Source of the DNA: Methylophaga thalassica | GTDB taxonomy: Bacteria > Pseudomonadota > Gammaproteobacteria > Nitrosococcales > Methylophagaceae | Reading direction: 5' to 3' | DNA length: 64,000 bases | Assembly: GCF_030159795.1 (NCBI RefSeq) | Contig: NZ_BSND01000013.1 | Coordinates: 310,001-374,000, forward strand | Part shown: one piece after another, positions 26,335 to 34,349 of the stretch | Layout of the letters: each line of letters starts with the position of its first letter | Position numbering within the stretch: the first letter of the stretch is position 1 | Notes under the pieces: generated by a model | The model's database searches: none | What the model saw: only the letters and a program-made list of their open reading frames with translations | What the model was told of the DNA's origin: nothing | Position numbers and translations under genes: made by a program

Positions 26335-27015
26335 GTGAAAAAATTGTTAATGGTATTGATGTCTGGATGGCTTATGGTGCTTTTCAGTAATGCCTTTGCT
26401 GAGCCTGGATTCTCAGAAGTAAATAATGAATTATTTGATAAAGCTCATTTAAAAAATATTACACAGCCAGGCACATTAACCTATAAATATAAAAAAGAAA
26501 GCTTCGTTGAAGATTCCCGTGAAGACACAATAAAAGTACACGTATCAAATATCCGTAATACTGGTCGTAGTGACCTATCTTTTGATTTTTTCACCAACCA
26601 GTATAAACGTCCTTATGAACCCATGGAAAACCAGCGTGGAAATGGCGTTTTTGTGCTTTTCTTAGAGTTTGATGTACATGAAATGAAACGCCTGACAGGC
26701 GGCGAATGGCGTTATTTCCAACGCAAACTTCGTTGGGCATTAGCCGCTGGCGCTGAGAAAAAACAGGTCGATATTGACTACAACGGTAAAAAGGTAAAAG
26801 GTACACAATATATTGTCCAGCCATATATTAACGATCCTAAAAATGCACGTTATAAGCTATATGCCAGCAAATATTATATTTTCACCCTTTCAGAAGATAT
26901 CCCAGGTGAGATTTATGAAGTTAGAACTATTGTGCCAGATGGTGATACGTGGCATGAAGGACAGGCTGCATTAGTCGATGAAAGTATTACATTTGAAAGC
27001 TATAAGCCCGAGTAA
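26335..27015 (+). CDS. Exported protein of unknown function
   Basis: I do not recognise the family. 226 aa, GTG start with GAGAGG upstream, and a signal peptide (about 1-22, ending AFA-EP). The mature protein has no cysteine and looks beta-rich with many aromatic residues. Segments such as TLTYKYKKES, DTIKVHVSNI and KKVKGTQYIVQPY suggest a beta-sheet domain. It lies between the xoxJ/DUF302 pair and a two-component system and has its own terminator. Position suggests a link to methanol oxidation, but nothing in the sequence shows this. Confidence 0.7.
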   Translation: MKKLLMVLMSGWLMVLFSNAFAEPGFSEVNNELFDKAHLKNITQPGTLTYKYKKESFVEDSREDTIKVHVSNIRNTGRSDLSFDFFTNQYKRPYEPMENQRGNGVFVLFLEFDVHEMKRLTGGEWRYFQRKLRWALAAGAEKKQVDIDYNGKKVKGTQYIVQPYINDPKNARYKLYASKYYIFTLSEDIPGEIYEVRTIVPDGDTWHEGQAALVDESITFESYKPE

Positions 27016-27045
27016 AAAAATAATTTACTTGATCTTGGACAGCAT

Positions 27046-27073
27046 AAAACGGGCTGAAAAGGCCCGTTTTTTT
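27046..27073 (+). terminator. Rho-independent terminator abutting the histidine kinase start
   Basis: Nine-base-pair stem AAAACGGGC / GCCCGTTTT with loop TGAAAAG and a seven-T run ending 2 nt before the ATG at 27076. It must end the upstream gene, and it leaves no room for a leader for the kinase gene. Confidence 0.85.
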
Positions 27074-27075
27074 AT

Positions 27076-28533
27076 ATGAAACTATTTTCCCGCTTTCGCC
27101 GAAGTATTCAAGGCTCACTTTTGTTACATGAGCTAAGTTTCTTGATTATTATTCTTGTGACTGCCAGTGTCGGAATCGTCTGGGCTTTTGCATGGCAAAA
27201 AAGTTCTGAAGAGTCTTTACGATTGACTTCGATGAATAATCACATGCAAAACATTCGTGGTGAGTTATACCGTCAATTGAAAGAAGTATTTGATGCGAAC
27301 TTTCTTGCGGATACGGACGCCCCTGAAGAGTATGAACAATATACAGATAGAATTACAGGGTTTATCCAAGACTTAAAGCAGGAAGCTGAACAACAAAACG
27401 AGTTTCAGGCAGTGATTGATATCGAACTGGCTTATCAACGGTTCCATGATGAAACGCATACTCTGTTAAGAGTCATGCAACCATCTGAGCAACAAAAAGA
27501 ATTGCTGAATCTACAACTGGAGAAATATACCTTTAAAAAACTCGAAGATGCTTTCAGCCAATTTGAAAGTCTACTCAATAAAAAGCAGCAAGCATTGACC
27601 CATGATCGACAGAAGTGGATGTCGCAGTTATTCATACTTGTACCCATCCCGATCTTATTAGCATTAACGCTATTATTACTATCACGGCGTTTTGTGAATA
27701 ATAATGTCATAAAACCTCTTGCTAGAGTGATGCAAGGCGCAAGGCGGATAAGCAAAGGGGAATTGAATCATGAGATTAAAGGTGGTGGGGTAGATGAGTT
27801 AATTCGACTGTCTGATGCCATTAACATGATGGCCAGTGAGATTATTGTCAATCGTGACCGATTGATTGAAGCAAAAAAACAAGCCGCTTTGGGCGAGTTG
27901 GTTCCCTTGGTTGCTCACAACATTAGAAACCCATTGGCCAGTATTCGTGCAGCAGCCCAAGTCACATTAGATGAAAATCCGGAGCCTGAAATTCAGGAAG
28001 CATTAAAAGATATTATTATTGCTGTAGATCGCCTTGAACGCTGGGTGACTTCATTATTAACGTATCTGCATCCAATAAGTGCTCATTTCACTCAGAAACC
28101 TCTGACAGAGGTGGCAGACAATACCTTGGCTATGATGGATTTACAACTCAAGGATAAATCGATATACATCGAACGGAAAGGATGGGAGTTGCAGCCTACA
28201 CAGGTTCTGATTGATATTAATTTAATGGAACAAGCTATATTCAATCTTATACAGAATGCCATTGAAGCCTCACCAATTTCGTCAAAGTTAAGACTCGAAT
28301 ATAAAGAGAGTTCAGACCAAATTGAATTAAGTATTCGTGATCAAGGAAAAGGAATGAACTTTGATCCGTTAGATGAAAATGCTGTTGGTAGGGATGATAC
28401 TAAACGGCTTAGTTTTGGTCTGGGCATACCCTTTACACTTAAAGTTGTGAAACAACATCAGGGCGAACTGTTTTATTACGCTAATGATGTTCAAGGAACA
28501 TGCGTGATTATCAGACTGCCAAAAATTACCTAA
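27076..28533 (+). CDS. Sensor histidine kinase
   Basis: Membrane sensor that should phosphorylate the downstream regulator. 485 aa: basic N-terminus, TM1 at about 20-40, a helical periplasmic region of about 150 residues, TM2 at about 188-208 followed by HAMP (about 210-260). In the HisKA dimerisation helix the phospho-acceptor His281 lies in VAHNIRNPLASIRAA. The HATPase has QNAIEAS, DQGKGMNF and FGLGIPFTLKVV boxes. The ATG at 27076 sits 2 nt after a terminator T run and has no ribosome site. An in-frame TTG at 27121 with AAGG 7 nt upstream is an alternative that would remove the basic N-terminus. Confidence 0.93.
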   Translation: MKLFSRFRRSIQGSLLLHELSFLIIILVTASVGIVWAFAWQKSSEESLRLTSMNNHMQNIRGELYRQLKEVFDANFLADTDAPEEYEQYTDRITGFIQDLKQEAEQQNEFQAVIDIELAYQRFHDETHTLLRVMQPSEQQKELLNLQLEKYTFKKLEDAFSQFESLLNKKQQALTHDRQKWMSQLFILVPIPILLALTLLLLSRRFVNNNVIKPLARVMQGARRISKGELNHEIKGGGVDELIRLSDAINMMASEIIVNRDRLIEAKKQAALGELVPLVAHNIRNPLASIRAAAQVTLDENPEPEIQEALKDIIIAVDRLERWVTSLLTYLHPISAHFTQKPLTEVADNTLAMMDLQLKDKSIYIERKGWELQPTQVLIDINLMEQAIFNLIQNAIEASPISSKLRLEYKESSDQIELSIRDQGKGMNFDPLDENAVGRDDTKRLSFGLGIPFTLKVVKQHQGELFYYANDVQGTCVIIRLPKIT

Positions 28534-28539
28534 GGCAAA

Positions 28540-29922
28540 GTGAAATTGATATTGAATATTTTATTAATTGAAGATGAAACGCTTTTTGCAAAATCTGTTA
28601 TGAAGCGTCTGCAGCGAGAAGGTCATACGCCAACAATTGCTGAAACCATTTCTGATGCATACATGGTGTTGGAAAAAACTTTACCAGACATTATTCTGCT
28701 GGATGTAAGATTACCAGATGCCAGTGGTCTGGACTTCTTACAGGTGTTAAGAGAGCATCAAACTTGGCACGTTATACCAGTGGTTATGATGACCGCCTAT
28801 GGCGAATTAGAAGATGCTGTTCGAGCCATGAAGTTAGGTGCGACAGATTATTTGAAGAAACCTGTTGATTTGGATGAGTTAGTACTCACAGTCAATAAGG
28901 TGATGCAAACACAAAAGCTAAGTCAACAGCTTGACTACTCGCATGTCCGGGAGACACATGGTTCAGAACCTGTGGTAATGGTCGGCCAAAGTAACGCCAT
29001 GCAGGCTATCAAGCAACAAATGGAACGCGTCATTCAGTTGGTTGATCGCGCTCAGACTGAATATCCTGTCATTCTCATCAACGGTGAAACTGGAACAGGC
29101 AAAGATGTGCTTGCACGCTATTATCATCAGTCAGGTAAATGGCGAGACAAGCCTTTTGTCCACGTTGATTGTGCAGCCTTACCCAAAGATTTAATCGAAG
29201 CTGAACTATTTGGTTATGAGCGCGGTGCATTTACCAATGCACATCAGGCAAAAGCAGGCTTAATTGAAGTGGCCGAAGATGGGACACTTTTCTTAGATGA
29301 AGTCGGTGAACTACCACTTGAGTTGCAATCAAAGTTATTGAATGTGCTAGAACGCCGTCAGATAAGACGAATTGGGGCAACACAAGAAAGGGCGGTTAAT
29401 GCACATTTCATCGCAGCAACAAATCGTGACTTACCTCAAATGGTCGCTGATGGCGAGTTTCGTTCAGATCTTTATTTCCGTTTAAACGTGATTCAACTTC
29501 AGATGCCGCCGTTACGGGAGCGAAAAATTGACATCGCACCATTAGCGGCGCATTTTGTTGAGATGGTTGCAAGACGTTATGGTTTGAAACCTCCCGTTTT
29601 TACAGAAACGGCTGTCAGTGCGCTACAAGACTATGATTGGCCAGGCAATATCCGAGAGTTACAACATGTTGTTGAACGTGCAGTTATGATGTCTGCTGAT
29701 GGCTTGATTGATGTATCACAATTGATCATGCAGACAACAATCACAACATCTCAACAGCTTGATCCTGTCGAAGTATTGGGACATATGACGCTTGAGCAAG
29801 TCGAGAAGTATCTGCTGGAAAAAGCACTGGAGCGAACCGCCGGTAATGTATCTCGTGCTGCACGTGAGCTAGGATTGACAAGAATGGCCATGCGATATCG
29901 CATGGAAAAATATCAATTATAG
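28540..29922 (+). CDS. Sigma54-dependent response regulator (NtrC family) with GAFTNA
   Basis: 460 aa: receiver domain with Asp55 (LLDVRLPDASG) and an acidic pocket at E11/D12; AAA+ domain with Walker A GETGTGKDVL, Walker B GTLFLDEVGEL and arginine-finger region; and a C-terminal Fis-type helix-turn-helix (NVSRAARELGLTRMAMRYRME). The loop that contacts sigma54, normally GAFTGA, reads GAFTNA (229-234). The GTG start is 7 nt after the kinase stop with AAGG upstream, so the two genes form a two-component operon. Location beside xoxF/xoxJ suggests, without proof, control of C1 genes. Its 3' end almost touches the convergent sspB. Confidence 0.93.
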   Translation: MKLILNILLIEDETLFAKSVMKRLQREGHTPTIAETISDAYMVLEKTLPDIILLDVRLPDASGLDFLQVLREHQTWHVIPVVMMTAYGELEDAVRAMKLGATDYLKKPVDLDELVLTVNKVMQTQKLSQQLDYSHVRETHGSEPVVMVGQSNAMQAIKQQMERVIQLVDRAQTEYPVILINGETGTGKDVLARYYHQSGKWRDKPFVHVDCAALPKDLIEAELFGYERGAFTNAHQAKAGLIEVAEDGTLFLDEVGELPLELQSKLLNVLERRQIRRIGATQERAVNAHFIAATNRDLPQMVADGEFRSDLYFRLNVIQLQMPPLRERKIDIAPLAAHFVEMVARRYGLKPPVFTETAVSALQDYDWPGNIRELQHVVERAVMMSADGLIDVSQLIMQTTITTSQQLDPVEVLGHMTLEQVEKYLLEKALERTAGNVSRAARELGLTRMAMRYRMEKYQL

Positions 29923-29923
29923 T

Positions 29924-30328
29924 TTATTTGACGACTTTTAAACTGGGACGGCTTCCTGACTTATTAGTGTTATTTTTAGTCGTGGGTTCAGTTTTTGGTG
30001 GAGGCGGTGGCGTTGGCATGTCTTCTTCCGGAAAGAACATGCCTTCGTTATTTTCTTTGCTATAAATAGCCTGAACAGCAATGATGGGGATAAATATATC
30101 CATTGGTTTGCCGGCAAATCTCGCTGAGAAACTCAGCCAATCATTACTAATATTTAAATCCCGAACTGCATCAGGTGCGATATTCAAGACGATACGGCTA
30201 TCGCGTACGAAGTCAGTAGGAACTTGTACACCCTCGTGGTCAGTGTTGACCAGTAGATAAGGAGTAGAAGCATTATCTAGTAACCATTCATGTATGGCTC
30301 GAATAAGATATGGCTTTTGTGAAGTCAT
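29924..30328 (-). CDS. sspB: ClpXP protease specificity-enhancing factor SspB
   Basis: Adaptor that delivers ssrA-tagged proteins to ClpXP. 134 aa. The N-terminal substrate-binding domain (about 1-95) has PYLIRAIHEWLLDNASTPY, VQVPTDFVRD and IVLNIAPDAVRDL. A Pro/Thr-rich flexible linker follows, and the C-terminal ClpX-binding tail ends RPSLKVVK. It follows sspA by 3 nt and ends the petABC-sspAB block, a common gammaproteobacterial order. Confidence 0.95.
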   Translation of the reverse strand: MTSQKPYLIRAIHEWLLDNASTPYLLVNTDHEGVQVPTDFVRDSRIVLNIAPDAVRDLNISNDWLSFSARFAGKPMDIFIPIIAVQAIYSKENNEGMFFPEEDMPTPPPPPKTEPTTKNNTNKSGSRPSLKVVK

Positions 30329-30331
30329 AAT

Positions 30332-30949
30332 TTATCGCATTGCCTTTTCTGCTGCGGTTAAACTCTGTTGGAAACTGTCTCTGCGGAAAATCTTCTGTGC
30401 ATATTTTTCTACAGCACTGGCACTTGCTGGTAATTTTATTTTTAATGCCGGAAGACGCCATAATAGAGGGGCTAGCGTGCAGTCCAACACAGAAAACTCA
30501 TCACTCATAAAAAACGTTGAGTCTTCAAATAATGGCGCAAGCACCGTTAAATCTTCCTGAATCGTTTTACGTGCTTTACTGACGTTACCTTTTTCGCGTC
30601 CTGAAATAACATTCCAGTGTGAGTACCAGTCTCTGTCTATTCGGTAGAGCATCAGTCGTGTTTTTGCCTTTGCTACAGGGTCGACAGGCATCAGTGGTGG
30701 ATGAGGGAAACGTTCATCCAGATATTCAGCTATCACACTTGCGTTGAATAACACTAAATCACGATCAAATAAGGTGGGACCAATTCCATAAGGATTGGCA
30801 ATCGCGACCTCTTCCGGCCAAGCGCCATCAATTAAGGTTTCAATATTCGCATCAATATCTTTTTCCTGAAGAATAATGCGAACCTGATGACTAAAGGGAC
30901 AAATAGGATCTGAGAAAACCGTCATTTTAGAACGGCGAGTACTATTCAT
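30332..30949 (-). CDS. sspA: Stringent starvation protein A (GST fold)
   Basis: RNA polymerase-associated starvation regulator. 205 aa with a thioredoxin-like N-terminal domain (MTVFSDPICPFSHQVRIIL, then PYGIGPTLFDRDLVLFNASVIAEYLDERFPHPPL) and a helical GST C-terminal domain. The PHPPLMP segment conserved in SspA is present. Start at the ATG at 30949; an internal ATG at residue 9 is also possible. It is cotranscribed with sspB and lies 43 nt after petC. Confidence 0.95.
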   Translation of the reverse strand: MNSTRRSKMTVFSDPICPFSHQVRIILQEKDIDANIETLIDGAWPEEVAIANPYGIGPTLFDRDLVLFNASVIAEYLDERFPHPPLMPVDPVAKAKTRLMLYRIDRDWYSHWNVISGREKGNVSKARKTIQEDLTVLAPLFEDSTFFMSDEFSVLDCTLAPLLWRLPALKIKLPASASAVEKYAQKIFRRDSFQQSLTAAEKAMR

Positions 30950-30992
30950 TTTTTATCAAATCCTATCATGTCTTCGCTATGCCAAATAATGA

Positions 30993-31697
30993 TCAATGTA
31001 TATCTTTCCAGAAGGCTTTTTTAAGTGGATAAGCAATCAAGAAAAACACTATCAGGTAGAGCAGAACCCATTTTGCAAGAGCCATTCTTTGTAGTTTAGA
31101 TGGCTCACTCATATAGGCAAGAAAGTTAACCAGATCATGCACTAATTGGTTGTACTCATGCGTTGATAACGGTGCATTTTCTGGAGCAATTAATTCGCCT
31201 GTCTCTGGATCCTTTGTTTGATAACCTTGTTGCTCCCATAGAACATGAGGCATACCAACATCTTTAAATGCAAGATTATTGGTACCCACTGGGCGAGAAG
31301 AGTCAAGATAGAATGTTCTCAGATAGGTATATAGCCAATCGGTACCTCTGGAACGAGCAATAACCGATAAATCAGGAGGCGTCACGCCAAACCATTTCTT
31401 TGCATCTTCCGGACGCATTGCAATAGTCATTGTGTCGCCAATTTTGTCAGAGGCAAACATCAGATTATCTTTAACCTGATCATCTGTTAAACCAAGATCT
31501 TTTGCCATACGGTTGTAGCGCATGTATGCAGCTTGGTGACAACTCAGGCAATAGTTAACAAATGTTTTTGCACCACGCTGTAAAGACGCTTGATCGGTGA
31601 TATCAATGTCTGTGTGATCCAAATGGACACCACCCCCGGCAGCCATAGCCTGTACCGAAAACAGGCTGAGGAAAACAGTAAAAATTAAATGTTTCAT
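30993..31697 (-). CDS. petC: Cytochrome c1 of the bc1 complex
   Basis: Haem-bearing subunit of ubiquinol:cytochrome c reductase. 234 aa: signal peptide (about 1-19), c-type haem motif CLSCH at 50-54, the conserved GVTPPDLSVIARSRG segment, and a C-terminal membrane anchor (about 208-228). It overlaps petB by 1 nt. Its electron acceptor could be a cytochrome c or the pseudoazurin encoded upstream of the operon (inference). Confidence 0.96.
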   Translation of the reverse strand: MKHLIFTVFLSLFSVQAMAAGGGVHLDHTDIDITDQASLQRGAKTFVNYCLSCHQAAYMRYNRMAKDLGLTDDQVKDNLMFASDKIGDTMTIAMRPEDAKKWFGVTPPDLSVIARSRGTDWLYTYLRTFYLDSSRPVGTNNLAFKDVGMPHVLWEQQGYQTKDPETGELIAPENAPLSTHEYNQLVHDLVNFLAYMSEPSKLQRMALAKWVLLYLIVFFLIAYPLKKAFWKDIH

Positions 31698-32923
31698 TAG
31701 CTTGTTACCCTTTCTGGTACAGGTTTATCTTTATCAAATTTCGTGTAGAACGGCATAAAGATGAAAAATGCAAAATAGATAACTGACGAAATTTGAGCAA
31801 TCAGCGTGTAAAGCTCTGTGGCAGGTTGTGTGCCTAAAAAGCCTAAAACTAAGAAGCTGATAATAAACAAGGTTAATGCAATCTTGAAATAAGGGCCACG
31901 GTAACGAATTGATTTTACTGGGCTTCTATCTAACCAAGGTAACAAAAATAAGAACACGATGGATAAGCCCATGGCAACAACGCCAGGGAATGCTGATGCA
32001 TTGATGCTTGGCACCGCTCTTAAAATTGCATAGAAAGGCGTGAAATACCAGACAGGGGCAATATGCTCTGGTGTTTTCAACGGATCCGCTGGAATGAAGT
32101 TAGCATGTTCCAAGAACCAACCACCCATTTCTGGCATATAGAACAACACCAACGAAAAGATAAATAAGAAGACAATAACGCCAACAATATCTTTCACCGT
32201 ATAGTAAGGATGGAATGGAATACCGTCTAATGGTTTGCCTTCTTTATTCTTAAGTTTCTTAATTTCAACGCCATCAGGATTATTAGAACCAACTTCATGC
32301 AAGGCAATGATGTGGGCAACAACCAGTCCCAGTAACACGATTGGTAAAGCAATAACATGGAAAGCGAAGAAACGATTCAGAGTTGCATCAGCTACAACGA
32401 AGTCACCACGAATCCATAAAGCGAGTTGTTCGCCAATGAAGGGAATAGCGCCGAACAGTGAAATAATAACCTGAGCACCCCAGTAAGACATTTGTCCCCA
32501 CGGCAGCAGATAACCCATAAAGGCTTCCGCCATCAATACGAGATATATCAACATACCAAACAGCCACACGAGCTCGCGTGGTTGTTTATAAGAACCGTAA
32601 ATTAAACCCCGGAACATATGCAAATAGACGACGATGAAAAAAGCAGAAGCGCCAGTGGAATGCATATAGCGGATTAACCAGCCCCATGGAACATCACGCA
32701 TGATGTATTCAACGGAAGCAAAAGCTAGTGCCGCATCAGGTTTGTAGTTCATTGTCAGGAATATTCCAGTGACAATTTGTATGACCAAAACCAATAAGGC
32801 TAAAGACCCAAAGAAATACCAGAAATTGAAATTCTTCGGTGCGTAATATTCAGAAAGATGTTCTCTCCACATTTTAGATGCGGGAAAACGGGCATCAACC
32901 CAATTCATAAATCCGGAAAACAT
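31697..32923 (-). CDS. petB: Cytochrome b of the bc1 complex
   Basis: Diheme quinol-oxidising subunit. 408 aa with about eight to nine transmembrane helices. Haem-ligand His pairs lie in helices B and D (RYMHSTGASAFFIVVYLHMFRG; FFAFHVIALPIVLLGLVVAHIIALHEVG is the second pair). The Qo-site segment reads PEW-like in this family, here as APVWYFTPFYAILRAVP. Stop and start codons of petA, petB and petC overlap by 1 nt each (single-operon petABC). Confidence 0.97.
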   Translation of the reverse strand: MFSGFMNWVDARFPASKMWREHLSEYYAPKNFNFWYFFGSLALLVLVIQIVTGIFLTMNYKPDAALAFASVEYIMRDVPWGWLIRYMHSTGASAFFIVVYLHMFRGLIYGSYKQPRELVWLFGMLIYLVLMAEAFMGYLLPWGQMSYWGAQVIISLFGAIPFIGEQLALWIRGDFVVADATLNRFFAFHVIALPIVLLGLVVAHIIALHEVGSNNPDGVEIKKLKNKEGKPLDGIPFHPYYTVKDIVGVIVFLFIFSLVLFYMPEMGGWFLEHANFIPADPLKTPEHIAPVWYFTPFYAILRAVPSINASAFPGVVAMGLSIVFLFLLPWLDRSPVKSIRYRGPYFKIALTLFIISFLVLGFLGTQPATELYTLIAQISSVIYFAFFIFMPFYTKFDKDKPVPERVTS

Positions 32924-33519
32924 TATGCAGCTCCTTCTGAACTTTCACCAACGATAACGACGTTATCACCCTGGAAATGATAAGGAGGTACCAGCATATT
33001 CTTAGGAGCAGGCATATTTTGAAAGACACGGCCAGCTAAATCATATCGCGAACCGTGACATGGGCAAAAGAAGCCGCCTTTCCAATCTTTTCCAAGATCT
33101 TCCGGTGCTAATTCGGGCCTATATGTAGGTGAGCAGCCCAAATGGGTACAAATACCGACAAGTACCATCAATTCGTCACGGATAGAGCGAGCTTCATTTT
33201 GACAGTATGATGGTTGTTGGCTGGCCATTTCACTACGAGGGTCAACGAGTCTATCGTCTAATGAAACAAGCGTTTCAATTGTTTCCTCGCTGCGTCTGAA
33301 AATCCAGACGGGTTTTCCTTGCCACTCAACGGTCAGTAATTGCCCTTTTTCTAATTTACTAATATCCACTTCAACAGGTGCGCCAGCAGCTTGAGCTTTT
33401 GCACTAGGTAGCATGGATGAAACAAATGGTACGGCAACGGCGACTGCACCAGCCCCACCAACAACACTGGCAGCTGCGGTTAGAAATCGCCTTTTGCCTG
33501 TATCGACATTGTGACTCAT
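32923..33519 (-). CDS. petA: Rieske iron-sulfur subunit of the bc1 complex
   Basis: [2Fe-2S] subunit that moves electrons from quinol to cytochrome c1. 198 aa. The N-terminal KRRFLTAA at 9-16 is a Tat-like signal-anchor, followed by a hydrophobic helix (about 15-36). Cluster ligands are in CTHLGC (124-129) and CPCHGS (152-157). It is the first gene of petABC. The 184 bp upstream (33520-33703) hold the operon promoter, although I cannot mark a clear -35/-10, and the terminator of pseudoazurin. Confidence 0.97.
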   Translation of the reverse strand: MSHNVDTGKRRFLTAAASVVGGAGAVAVAVPFVSSMLPSAKAQAAGAPVEVDISKLEKGQLLTVEWQGKPVWIFRRSEETIETLVSLDDRLVDPRSEMASQQPSYCQNEARSIRDELMVLVGICTHLGCSPTYRPELAPEDLGKDWKGGFFCPCHGSRYDLAGRVFQNMPAPKNMLVPPYHFQGDNVVIVGESSEGAA

Positions 33520-33645
33520 TGACGGAGTCCTCCCAGCTTTCTGAAAATCTTAAAATTCCCTATTAACCGCATGAATTATTATTGTTCAATGCTGCGGTTA
33601 ACTACAAAACTCATAAATATTATCATAGTACTGGAAGCAAAGGAT

Positions 33646-33678
33646 CAAAAAAGCCCGCCTAGAATTAGGCGGGCTTTT
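33646..33678 (-). terminator. Rho-independent terminator after pseudoazurin
   Basis: Stem AGCCCGCCTA / TAGGCGGGCT with a short loop; the longer T run is on the minus strand (six T), matching the direction of the pseudoazurin gene. Confidence 0.9.
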
Positions 33679-33703
33679 CATCTTGGAACGATTTTAATCG
33701 AAC

Positions 33704-34147
33704 TTATTTAGCAGCTTTTGCGGCTTTTTTCACCAGACGTTTCAGAGCGCCTTTAGGTTTAGTGGCTTCGATAGCTTCTAAGTTAGTTGGTTTACCAACG
33801 ATAACGACACCACCCATACCAGCACCCCAATGCGGGTCACATTTGTATAAGTAAACACCTTCTACTGTTAAAGGTTGTGTTGTGAAGTTTTCACCCATTT
33901 GTGAAGTCCAACCTGTTGCGCCTTCTGGGATGTACTCATGTTCACCATCAGCTTCAACAAATTTAGTGTTGGTGATGTGACCGTTCATGTTTTCGAAAGA
34001 AACTGTATCACCTGGTTGAATTTGAATAACCATTGGTTTGAATGATGTCACTTGGGCTGTTACTGTGTGGTTTTCAGCCATTACTGAAGTTGACATCAAA
34101 GTCGCTGCAGTTAAAGTAGCAGCAATAAGTGATTTACCATATTTCAT
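33704..34147 (-). CDS. Pseudoazurin (type I copper protein)
   Basis: Periplasmic blue-copper electron carrier. 147 aa with signal peptide (about 1-24, cleaved at VMA-EN). Copper ligands are all present: His57 (NMNGHITN), Cys103, His106 and Met111 (KCDPHWGAGM). The C-terminus carries a Lys/Ala-rich tail (KKAAKAAK). AAGAGGA precedes the ATG. It sits between petABC and an ABC exporter, with its own terminator downstream, so it is monocistronic. Likely partners are bc1 and periplasmic dehydrogenases or oxidases. Confidence 0.92.
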   Translation of the reverse strand: MKYGKSLIAATLTAATLMSTSVMAENHTVTAQVTSFKPMVIQIQPGDTVSFENMNGHITNTKFVEADGEHEYIPEGATGWTSQMGENFTTQPLTVEGVYLYKCDPHWGAGMGGVVIVGKPTNLEAIEATKPKGALKRLVKKAAKAAK

Positions 34148-34205
34148 TATTAATCCTCTTGTTTTCTTAGGTTATTTGACCCAGTGCGATGCAAGTTTGG
34201 CACAA

Positions 34206-34228
34206 CCAAACTGAACCGAAACTGAACG
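34206..34228 (-). promoter_or_regulatory. 11-bp direct repeats upstream of pseudoazurin
   Basis: The 9-mer AAACTGAAC (plus strand) occurs at 34208-34216 and 34219-34227, exactly 11 bp apart, about 60 bp before the start codon. Spacing by one helical turn fits a regulator-binding site; this is inference. The rest of the 200-bp gap shows only the terminator of the ABC gene. Confidence 0.35.
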
Positions 34229-34314
34229 GATAAAATAGTTATCTCTTTGGTATATATTGATTTAAGTCGGCTAGAACCGCGCGACATACTAACCTGACTT
34301 TTGTCATAAAGTCC

Positions 34315-34349
34315 AAAAAAGTGAGTGGTTTGCGTCAAATAACTCACTT
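34315..34349 (-). terminator. Terminator overlapping the ABC exporter stop
   Basis: On the minus strand AAGTGAGT pairs with ACTCACTT, followed by a run of six T. The 5' arm includes part of the stop codon of the exporter gene. Confidence 0.75.

Noticed and set aside
34150-34347. 65-codon minus frame upstream of pseudoazurin
   Set aside because: No family features or ribosome site; it covers the ABC exporter terminator and the pseudoazurin promoter region.
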